Source: a virus. Taken from it: a stretch of 32,674 nt of DNA. The notes under the pieces were generated by a model. The model was not told the DNA's origin. It saw nothing but the letters and a program-made list of their open reading frames with translations, and did no database searches. The position numbers and the translations under genes are program-made. The stretch is from IMG/VR virus record IMGVR_UViG_3300042466_000518, positions 1 through 32,674 of that record, one strand, 5' to 3'. Shown here piece by piece: positions 1 through 9,100 of the stretch; position 1 is the stretch's first letter; every line of letters starts with the position of its first letter.

Positions 1-125
1 TTATTCACAATCTTGTCCGAAATAAAGTTGGGCAGTATCTTGATTAAATCCAAAAACAGATTTGCCCCCCACCAAGCACCAACAATCTTGAAGGTCATGT
101 CAGCGGCTTTCTGGTACTCATTCAC
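1..125 (-). CDS. Partial small hydrophobic protein, cut by the window edge
   Basis: A reading frame opens at GTG (complement of 123-125) and overlaps the TGA stop of the upstream gene as GTGA, the same coupling used through this module. It runs open for 41 codons to position 1 and reads VNEYQKAADMTFKIVGAWWG at the start, followed by a hydrophobic stretch (LFLDLIKILP). The next internal ATG is codon 10. It may be a small membrane or tail-associated protein following the other membrane protein at 122-613. A competing frame ends with a stop exactly at positions 3-1 but has no ATG start and only a TGA upstream, so I prefer the GTG frame. The function is not recognised. Confidence 0.4.
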   Translation of the reverse strand, partial: MNEYQKAADMTFKIVGAWWGANLFLDLIKILPNFISDKIVN

Positions 126-613
126 CGCCCGCACCTAACTTTAGCGCAGTGATCCATGACCTCATAGATTCCAACGTACAACATAAACAACAGGATCGCA
201 AGGCCACCCAGCATCAGGCCAAACTCCAGTTGCTCCTGCTCTTTCTGTTTACGCTTCTTTTCTTCTTCCCTCTCGCGTCTGGCATTGTGGGCATCTTCCA
301 CATCCATGGCCTGCGCTCTGGCTTTAATCTTGTTCCACACATCAATCTTGCCCGCCTGCATGAATAATATCTGCAGGTCAGCCTCAAACGTCTTGGCTTG
401 GTCAAGCGCCATTTCAATCTGAAGCGCAGTCCCCATGGAGGAACCACCCTTTTTCTTAGACTCTACAACAGCCTTAGCCGCAGTTGACTTGGCATCAAAA
501 TACTTACCCAACATTGGCCCAAGCGAGGCCACATCGTCCACGGTCTTGGAAGCCTGCTTAATCAGTTTTACTGCGGACTGAATACCGGCTAGGGCCGTGA
601 TCGGATCAATCAT
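122..613 (-). CDS. Membrane-anchored coiled-coil virion-associated protein, unknown function
   Basis: This 163-residue protein opens MIDPITALAGIQSAVKLIKQ, an amphipathic start seen in many small phage structural or injection-related proteins. A strongly charged helix rich in Arg, Glu and Lys covers about residues 105-128 and is probably a coiled coil. It is followed by one clear transmembrane segment at about residues 131-153 (GLMLGGLAILLFMLYVG). The start codon is ATG at 613, with only a weak TAGG ribosome site 7 bases upstream. It sits downstream of the fibre genes with a 20-base gap and overlaps the next leftward frame. Possible roles are an internal or ejection protein or a lysis accessory; nothing here decides between them. 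The gene is clearly real by length and composition, but the function is open. Confidence 0.7.
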   Translation of the reverse strand: MIDPITALAGIQSAVKLIKQASKTVDDVASLGPMLGKYFDAKSTAAKAVVESKKKGGSSMGTALQIEMALDQAKTFEADLQILFMQAGKIDVWNKIKARAQAMDVEDAHNARREREEEKKRKQKEQEQLEFGLMLGGLAILLFMLYVGIYEVMDHCAKVRCGR

Positions 614-633
614 GTTTAAACCTACTGCATGAC

Positions 634-1944
634 TTAAACGGGGAGTTTGTAAAACGTATTAGTCAGATTTTGAGATGATGGGGATGTTGGGGTTGCCTGC
701 GCGGTAGTTCCAGCCGCATCAGTAAATGTTGGTGTAGTTTGTGTAAACGCGCCAGCCGCATCTGTCCAACCGGGATCTGAATATGTATACGTTACTGCCG
801 GGGATGCCTGTGAATATGAACCAGTTAATGTGCCATCTATCGGAAGCTTGGCTGTCAATAAATAAGGCCCACCAGTATCTTTGCCGGAAATATAAAAATT
901 ACCGTTTGTGTTGTCAATGGAAATAGCATTACCAAAAACTTGAGGGTTGGAGCCTGAGCTTCTGTACAAAACACGAGTCCATTGCAAAGTTCCTGACGAG
1001 TTATATTTAACAATCACAGCATAGTAGTAGGTAGTTGACTGCGTATCAGTCATAGTCCCCACCGCATAAATGTTGTCAGAACTGTCTATTGTTAACTTTG
1101 AGAACGCAACACTTCTATAGGCCACTCCTGTTGCAATCGTTCGTTGCCACTGCAAGGTGCCAGAGGAATTAAATTTTTGAACACTGTTGTCGGCGCATAT
1201 GTATACGTCCCCACTGGAGTCAGTGGTAATGTCGGTTGGTTTTGTTGAAGTCATGGCAGTTTGCCACTGCAAAACCATTGAGCTGTTATATTTAAAAATA
1301 TAAGTAGCGGTGGCAAATGTGCTTAACGTACCTAGCGCATAGATATTTCCAGAGCCATCCACGGTAACTGCCCTTGAATACAATTCAGTGGCAGAAGTAA
1401 GTATTCTTGATAAAGAATAAAGTCCAGTTGATTTGGTTAAAACGCCAACGTGTACACCGTAAGTGAAGGTGCCGGTATCAAGATAATCACCGCACACAAC
1501 AATATTTGACCCTGAAACTTTTATGTCCGTATACGGCGCATATGCAACATTGTTTACATATTTAATAAGGGCAAGGTTATTTGAGGAGTCATACGCAGCG
1601 ACTAAACCAAAATAAGAAAAAGAAAAATAATTGGAGAAAAGGCCCGCTGTCCACGTATACCCGGTAGATGTGTCAACAGCAACCGCATTTGTATCGTAAC
1701 CAAAATTTCCAGACGACGAATATTTTCTGGCTCGATACCCAACAATCCCATCGTTACCTATTTTGTAAATTGGACTTTCATTATTACCAGCGTAGGTAAC
1801 ATTGACCAAATTTAAAGAGGCATCTAATTTGGAGCTGACAGAAGAAAAAGTTGCCGTCCCAAAAGTAATCCATCGGGTTTTGCTGACAGACAAAAACCCA
1901 AAGCTAAGAGCCGAAGCTGCGCCGCGTGTGATGGGGGTTGGCAT
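634..1944 (-). CDS. Beta-propeller tail fibre / host-recognition protein
   Basis: The preferred start is the ATG at 1944 (MPTPITRGAASAL), 1 base after the stop of the preceding fibre gene; the frame is open further upstream only because it overlaps that gene. This gives 436 residues. The middle holds repeated blades with the pattern D-x-S-[GD]-[ND]-[IV]-Y, then a short strand, then K[YF]NSSGTLQW. Examples are GNIYALGTL with VLQWQ, GDVYICADN with GTLQWQ, and DNIYAVGTM with GTLQWT. This is the signature of NHL/SBBP-type beta-propellers. The Thr/Ala/Pro-rich C-terminus (about the last 60 residues) has two near-repeats around TDAAG. Its position after two other fibre genes suggests a tip or receptor-binding subunit. 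It could also be a virion-bound carbohydrate-binding protein. Confidence 0.7.
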   Translation of the reverse strand: MPTPITRGAASALSFGFLSVSKTRWITFGTATFSSVSSKLDASLNLVNVTYAGNNESPIYKIGNDGIVGYRARKYSSSGNFGYDTNAVAVDTSTGYTWTAGLFSNYFSFSYFGLVAAYDSSNNLALIKYVNNVAYAPYTDIKVSGSNIVVCGDYLDTGTFTYGVHVGVLTKSTGLYSLSRILTSATELYSRAVTVDGSGNIYALGTLSTFATATYIFKYNSSMVLQWQTAMTSTKPTDITTDSSGDVYICADNSVQKFNSSGTLQWQRTIATGVAYRSVAFSKLTIDSSDNIYAVGTMTDTQSTTYYYAVIVKYNSSGTLQWTRVLYRSSGSNPQVFGNAISIDNTNGNFYISGKDTGGPYLLTAKLPIDGTLTGSYSQASPAVTYTYSDPGWTDAAGAFTQTTPTFTDAAGTTAQATPTSPSSQNLTNTFYKLPV

Positions 1945-1945
1945 A

Positions 1946-3142
1946 TTATTTAAACTGTGTAACTGAAGCCAAAACAGTGAACGCCGCAGCACCAGTCTTA
2001 ATAATGGTGTATGCGTATACGTCAATACCACTTGCGTTTCCGCTGCTAGGGGCTGATCCACCCTGCCACTTTGGAGTTACAGAAGCACCATCAATTGTTA
2101 ACGCATTGTTGTAATAGGCCGTTGTTCCTTGAGTGACCATAAACACTGCGGTCAAACTTTCGCCTGTAGCCATTGCCGTATTTAAAGAAGTGCCGCTTGA
2201 CGCTCTGAAGTTAACCGTCCAGTTGGCCGACGCATTGTTTTCGTAATACAACACTGACTGCGTTGTAATGTCGTAGTTAATTGTGCCAGTAGCCGCTGTA
2301 AAAGAAACGGTTGCTACTTCCAGCGCATTGGTCAGTGTGGTGGCCATTGTTGCCGCGCCACCTGAGAAAGTTTGTTTGGCTGTAAACGTAGTAGCTGTTC
2401 CGGGCGCTACGTAGTCTGTACCAGCAGTTGCCGCTGTAAACGCAGAAGTGCCAGAACCTTTAACCAATCCAGTCAATGTCGTTGCGCCTGTACCACCAGA
2501 GGCAACAGCCAAAGTGGCGGATAACCCTGCGGCAGTACCTGTGGTATTTTGATTAAATGTAGGCCATGTAAACGTGCCTGAACTAAAGTTACCAGACGTT
2601 GGCGTCCCAAGAAGCGGTGTAACCAATGTGGGAGACGTAGCCAAAACAACAGCCCCAGATCCTGTCGATGTAGTGCCGCCTGTACCGCCAGATGTGACGG
2701 GAAGCGCCGTGCCCAGATCTAAATTTGTCAGGTACGTAACCTGTTCCCCTACATCTGTACCGTTGTTATACACAACAGTGCGAGTACCCGCAGGGACTGC
2801 AACACCAGTCAAGCCAGAGACTTTGACGGTGACTGCATAACTACTACCGTTAATAATTAGATATGGTTTTTGAATCGCTGGGACGTTAATTGTTCCGGCG
2901 GCAGAGACTGCGCCTGCGGCAATGTTTAAACACAACGCACGGGCGTTTTGAGCTGCTGTAGTGTTGGACAGCGTCAGGGTGGCGACATTGGCTGTAAAGT
3001 CAGAAGATGTCAAGGTGGCCATGCCAACAATCGCCTGCTCAATGGCTGTTCCAATGTTAGAGTTGGTTGTAGCGCCCCATGTGCCGGACTGCTCGCCCGT
3101 GCCGATTAGCTCAAATTTAAGATTGGAAAAGCTGCTTGACAT
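1946..3142 (-). CDS. Tail fibre / collar-type structural protein with Gly-Thr-Ser repeats
   Basis: This 398-residue protein starts MSSSFSNLKFELIGTGEQSG. The following GTWG-x-T-x-N-x-N-x-G-T-A motif is one I recognise as the N-terminal virion-binding region of many uncultured aquatic-phage fibres. Residues ~145-240 carry low-complexity repeats (VTSGGTGGTTSTGSG, SPTLVTPLLGTPTSGN, VASGGTGATT) typical of trimeric fibre shafts. The C-terminal ~100 residues look like a globular beta-rich tip (ASANWTVNFRASSG, then NASGIDVYAYTIIKTG). A good AAGGA ribosome site lies 6 bases before the ATG at 3142. The stop is 1 base from the next fibre start, so the two are probably co-translated. The exact place in the tail is inferred. 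Confidence 0.8.
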   Translation of the reverse strand: MSSSFSNLKFELIGTGEQSGTWGATTNSNIGTAIEQAIVGMATLTSSDFTANVATLTLSNTTAAQNARALCLNIAAGAVSAAGTINVPAIQKPYLIINGSSYAVTVKVSGLTGVAVPAGTRTVVYNNGTDVGEQVTYLTNLDLGTALPVTSGGTGGTTSTGSGAVVLATSPTLVTPLLGTPTSGNFSSGTFTWPTFNQNTTGTAAGLSATLAVASGGTGATTLTGLVKGSGTSAFTAATAGTDYVAPGTATTFTAKQTFSGGAATMATTLTNALEVATVSFTAATGTINYDITTQSVLYYENNASANWTVNFRASSGTSLNTAMATGESLTAVFMVTQGTTAYYNNALTIDGASVTPKWQGGSAPSSGNASGIDVYAYTIIKTGAAAFTVLASVTQFK

Positions 3143-3151
3143 AGTAAATCC

Positions 3152-6100
3152 TTACGGGAGAACCGGGTTCCAGCCCGGTGTTTGGGTATCGTTTACATCT
3201 GTCCAGCCAGATGTCTGCGTGTTGTTGACATTTTGCCAGTTTGTTGTCTGGCTGTCATCTACTGCCAACCATGTTGTTGTCTGAACATTGTTTATATCAC
3301 CCCAGTTAGCCACTTGGTCATCGTTAACATCAATCCAAAGGAACCCGCCAATTAGGCTGTCTGCGATTGTTGCTGACTCTAGTACCGGCGCGTTGTAAAC
3401 ACTTCCGGGTGGGCTGACCTGATCCAGCATCTGGGCAACTGCCAGAACCACAGGGTTATAGATTGAGCCGGGAGGCGACACTTCGTCTGTGATGTAGGCC
3501 GACTCAACTGTCCGTGCCGCAAAGGCAGCCAAGGCCGATGCCGCATCCGTAATGGTCGCAGTTTCAGTAATCTGGGCGTAGGGGATAAAGGCGGCTTGGA
3601 CTGTCTCGGTTCCTGTGGCTGTCTCGTTTAAACTGACTGGGAATGTTGCTTTTGCCAGCACAGCGTCAAGCAGGGTAGCCAGCTCTACAATTGGAGCGCT
3701 GTATGTAGAACCCGGAGCATTGACTGCGTCTTGGGCTGTAGCAAGTTCTTGCAGGATGCCTTGGAAAATAGCCTTGGCCGCTACGGTGTCTGTAGTGGAT
3801 GCTGTCTCTGAGATTGCGGCAGCCAAAGCTCTTAAAGCGCTAACTTGATCGGCACCTGTGGCCAACTCGGTAATAACACCCACCGTTGTTAGGTATGCCT
3901 GAACAATATCTTGAACGGCGCTGGACTCAATGATGCTAGAGCGGAACGTGGCTCTTGCACTGGATGCGTCTATGCCGGTGGCTGTTTCTGCAATGTTTGG
4001 ACGGGTTGTATATTTAGCCGACTCTGTATCTGCGGCTGTAGCCGACTCAGCAATATTGCCGGGAAACACAATACGACCAACATCCGCGTCTGTTCCAGTT
4101 GCTGTTTCAATGACAGACGGGCGCGTGATCAACTGAGTGGTTTCAGCATCGGCTCCTGTCGCAGACTCAGCAATAATTGACTGGGCGGTGAACTGGGCTG
4201 CAACCGAATCTGCTCCAGACGCAGTTTCCAAAACTGCGGAGAAATATGATTTAAACGCAGCAACGACATCGGCAGCGGTAGTAGCCTCTACGATTTGGGC
4301 AACAAACACCGTCAGAGCAACAATGTTATCGGTAGCTGTTGCGGATTCGTTTAGGCTGGGGTTGTACGTACTGCCCGGTGCATTAATTGAATCTGTAGCG
4401 GTTACAGACTCAATGATGTAGGCAAACAGACCCTTAATGGACTCTGACAAATCAGTGATGGTGGCCGCTTCAATAACGGCAGCAAGAAGCGTTGCTCTAG
4501 CTGATGCGGCGTCCGTAATGGTGGCAAGCTCTGCGATCACAGACTGAGCGGTCATTCTTGCACTGTCGGTATCAGCCCCCGTAGCTGTTTCGCTAAGATT
4601 GGAGTTAGCAGTTAATTTGGCGCTGTCAGTATCAGAACCTGTGGCTGTTTCTGCAATCAGAGAAATTGCGTTCAAAATTGCCGACTCTACATCGGAGCCG
4701 GTGGCCGTTTCAGTGATGTTTGCTTTTGGCTGGAACGCTGCAAAGTTGGAGTCAGTTATTGTGGAGGTCTCATCAACCGAACCAACAAACAAAAAGCTGC
4801 CGAAAATTGAGTCCGTGCCAGTGCCTGTTTCGCTGATCGCGCCAAGCAGAGTTACGCTGGCGGTAATGGCATCTGTTCCCGTCCCGGTCTCGGTGATTGT
4901 GACGGCGTAAACCGTTCCGCCTGCGGCAATAAAGTACCAGCCCAACGATCCGCTGTTTGTAGAATTAGCCCCTGCGTACCACTCGTTGAGCAAGTCATAC
5001 GCCCTGACGTTGCTGATGTTCAGGTAATCCACATTAGCTGCCGTACCTGCGCCGCTGAAGATTAAAGTGCCGGGGGATGCTGCGGATGTGCCGCTAACGG
5101 TTAAAACACGGGTTGCTGCGCCTGTTGCTGTCCACGGGCTTGTCAGGGTCTGGGTTGAGGTTCCCAGAGCAATCGTTGTAGCACCCGTTGCGCTGTACGT
5201 GTTGGTGATGTCTTTTAAAATGTTGTTGGCAAAAATGGTCAATGCACCTGCACCGCCTTGGTTGAGCGTAATGCCCGAGTAACTTGCGCCCCCTCCAGAA
5301 AAACCTTTTGCCGATGCACTAACCATGTTTATGGTGGCTGTCCCGGTTACTGTTAAATTGGTGGCAGTATTTGTAGACCAAGCACTGTTGCCCGGACCAG
5401 CAATTAGCCAAGTTCCAGAACCCATTGCAAGAGTTCTTACGTTTGAGTTAACGCTTGTAAAAGTTGAATTTACCCCAGAGCACGAAACGTTGTAATTGTT
5501 TGCGTTAAAAGTTCCGTTAATAAGTTGCAACGCTGGGGTGGTTGCAGCATCTGTTGCCAATGCATCTTGTAGCGTTACCGACCCGCCTAGCGTGTTAATG
5601 AAAAGTTGTTGAGTAAACGTTTTACCCGCGCTTGTAATCGTCTGAGCACCACGCCCAGCAAACGTCATGGTTCCAGTACCCGACAGCGTTGTCCCCGTCC
5701 CGTTAATCCAGTTGCCGTAGATTTGTGGTGCGTTCGTACCCGTTGCCAACGTCAGTGTGTTGGTAGTACGAAGACTCATGTCAATCGTGCCGATGTTGTA
5801 GTTGGCATTAACCGTAGCTGTGGCCCCAGAAACAGGATACGTGGCCGCAGGAAAAATAGCGGTGTCTTGGGCCAACGGAAATTGCGTTGCGTCTGCCGAA
5901 CCGCCAGATGTGGCCGACCAAGAGCCTGAACCCGAGCTACCCCAAACTTGACTGCCAGTTGCCCGAAAATAAACCGTCTTAGCCGCATCAAACGTAATCC
6001 CGCTGTTGCCCTTGGCATCACCAAACCGTGTGCCTGTCAGCGGAGCCGCTGCGCCAGTGATGGCAATGTCCCTGAAGTCAATGTCAGCAGCGCCAGCAGT

Positions 6101-9100
6101 CAGTGTGGTGACGTTCAGTGTTCTTTGTGTGCCAATGGTGTCTGATGCCAAGAACGTGCGGTAGGCCGAAGCTGTTCCAGCGTTCAGGGTCAGTGTGCCG
6201 ATGGTTTGGTCGGCGTTGAATGTGACGGGCGTGATGCCGACAGATGTGCGGCCAGCAAACGACAGGGTGTTGAATGTGTTTGCGCCTTGGATAACAATGC
6301 TCGTGTTTGCGGCGCTTGTGAAACTGACGTTGTAAAAACTTAACCCAGTGCAGGAAATTCCAGCAGTTGTGGCTGTTAAATTTATTTGAGATGCGCCAGC
6401 GGTAAAAGTAAAATTTGTGATGTTTCCAAAACTTAACGAGTTTGATGCTGTGCCACTGCAAGTAATGGTTGATCCATTAAAGTTTATAGACCGAATGTTA
6501 CCGTTATTGGAAAAAATATTACTTGATGTTAAAGTGTAATTACTTGCTGAAGTGCTAAATGTTCCGTATGTAACAATAAATTGTGCAGTTCCGATATTTA
6601 GGGCGCTACCCAACGCCCACGTTGAATCAACACCAATAACCGTACAAGAAGAAGCCAACGTCAAACCGTTGGTCGTAAACGTGTAACTGCTATTACCAGC
6701 CCAGTTCATTGCGCCCGTGTACGTCCGTGTAATTCCCGTAGCAGCAAAACTTACATTGCCGTGAAAAGCAATACCCACCGAGCCAGCAAAAGTCACGTTG
6801 CCAGATGCTGGGCCAGCCATTGTGAACGAGGCGCATCGGGCCAGTGTTACACCAGCGTCAATTGTGGCTGTGTAGGCTGTGGCGTTGGACAGTGAGTTAA
6901 AGATAACCGCATCCAAAGATGTGGGGATGGCTGCTCCACCACCACCACCAGATGTTGTGTCCCACTTGGTTGTGGATGACCAGTTGCCTGTGCCGCCCAC
7001 CCAATACAATGTGCGAGGTGCAGGGGTAGCTGTGAAAACAACGCGAGTGTTGCCCGATACGTTTGTGCTGTTTGCGCCAACGTAAAACTCACCGGGGCTT
7101 GTGGTGGCTATGGTGCAATCACGCACGGACAGGTAGTCAATGCCGCTGTTTGCCGGACCTGCAATATTTAAAATAAAAGCAGATGTTGGATTGTTAGACT
7201 CAATGGTAACTATGTTTCCTACAGTTCCTGTAACCGCCCATTTTCCAATGGTTGTGGTTGTGGCAGACGGAAAAGTAATTGTGTGCGCCACAGTTTTGGT
7301 TGAGGTAATCTCACCAAATGTGTCGCCGTTCGCAATACTCAGCGTTGATGTTCCTGTTGCGCCGCCAATGGTTAGTTTGTTGTAATAAAGACCGCCGCCA
7401 GCAAAAGTTCTTGCGCTTGTTGCTGTGTTAGAAAGAACAATTGTGGAGGTGCTCGCTGTAATAACGGGAATAGCTGCCATGTTCCAGACCGAGCCAGTAC
7501 CAGATAACGTCCAAGTGCCAGAACCCATCTTTAAATTAAACCCAGTACTCTGACAGTTTACAAGCCCTACAGTTACGTTGTAAACGCCCGCATCAAATGT
7601 TCCACCAGCGACGCTGCCAGTGCCAATAGTTAAGGTTCTTGTTGCCCCCAAAGACAGCGCATCAGCAAGCTGAACGTTTCCAAGAGGATGGCTAATCCTT
7701 ACCGGACAGCCAAATTGAACGCCGTTACTGGTAATTATTTGTGTTGCGTTTCTAGAAAATTGAATCTCGCCTGATGAGCTGGATGATGTAACGCCTGTAC
7801 CAAACTTCCAATCTCCGTAAACAGCGAGGGTGTTTGTGCTGGTTGTTAGCGTCATTGCACTGGTACGCAACGAGGCGTCAAAAGTACCGATATTCCATGC
7901 GGCGTTAATCGTGATCGTGCCTGTCACACTGCCTGTGTCATCAAACACCGCAGTGTCTTGAGCCAGTGGAAATTGATTAATGTCAGGCGTTCCACCAGAC
8001 CCCGGAGACCACCCTGTAGAACTCCAGTTCTGCGATCCAGTAAGGTTCCAATACACCGTCTTCGCTGCAGGGAACGTGATGCCCGTGTTACCACCGCAGT
8101 CACCTGCCCGTGTAGGCGATGCGCCTGATGCTGCGCCAGCAAGGTTGATGTCGCGGAAATCGCAGTCAGTGGCAGAAATGGCGTTGACCGTCAGGGTGCG
8201 CGGAGTGCCGATAGTGCCAGATCGCAAGAAAATGCGCCTTACCGCAGATGCGCCAGCACAGGTCAGTGTGCCGTTGATGGTTTGGTTGGAGCCAATAGTA
8301 CAACCCATTAATCCCGCAGATGCTGGTGCTGTAAACGCAAGATTGTTAAATGTGTTTTCGCCAGTAATACTGTGCGTTTGCGAACCCGTATTTGTAAAAG
8401 ATAGGTTATAAAAAGTCAACCCACCACCAGCAAACGCCCCGCCAAGAGTTCCAAAGTTGTGATTTAACTGCGAGGTTCCTGCATTAAAAGCAAGGTTAGT
8501 GGAATTGGCAAATGTAAACGCATTGTTGTTTGAGAAGTTTAAAGTGCTTGCGCCAAGATTAATTGTTCTGACGTTGCTGTTGCTTGATAAAAACGTACCA
8601 CCAGTTACCGCATACCCCGCTGTAGTAAACGTGCCGTTCGTCACCGTCAGCTGTTGTGACCCAATGTTTAACGCATCAGCAAGTTGTACTGTGCCGCCGT
8701 AGGTGTCTATAGTGATGGGGCAAGTAAATGTTTTACCTGCGCTGGTGATGGTTTGGGTTGTGCCGCCGGAAAAGGTAACAGAGTTAGAACCGCTAAAAGT
8801 TACACCAGACCCCGCTACAAAATTTCCATATGCTGTAGTTGTATTGCCAAAACTAAAGGACAATGCCGTTGTACGCAAAGACATATCCAGTGTTGGAATA
8901 TAGTTAATGTTAAAGCCAATTGAAAAGCCTGAGCCCCCACTACCATTGTTTATAATGGCAGTATCTTGCGGCAAAGGGAAATTAACAAGTGAGGGAGTTC
9001 CGCCAGATGACGTTGCCCAAATGTTTTCAGAAAATGAACTCAAAACTAAGTTTGCGTAAACAATCTTAGGTGCATCAAATGTAATGCCCCTGCACTCACC

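Noticed and set aside
1-100. Frame ending with a stop exactly at positions 3-1 (ending in GQDCE)
   Set aside because: It has no ATG, is preceded by TGA, and would be under 35 codons; the GTG frame overlapping the upstream stop is better.
1945-2061. 39-codon N-terminal extension of the propeller fibre
   Set aside because: The extension is the shadow of the preceding fibre gene in another frame; the MPTPITRG start sits right after that gene's stop.
3162-3179. 6-bp hairpin (ACCGGG/CCCGGT) at the end of the giant fibre gene
   Set aside because: It lies in the last codons with no U-run after it, and the next start follows at once; not a convincing terminator.
3346-4908. 60-bp periodic repeats resembling a CRISPR array
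   Set aside because: The period is a protein repeat in one long frame; there are no identical DNA repeats separated by unique spacers.
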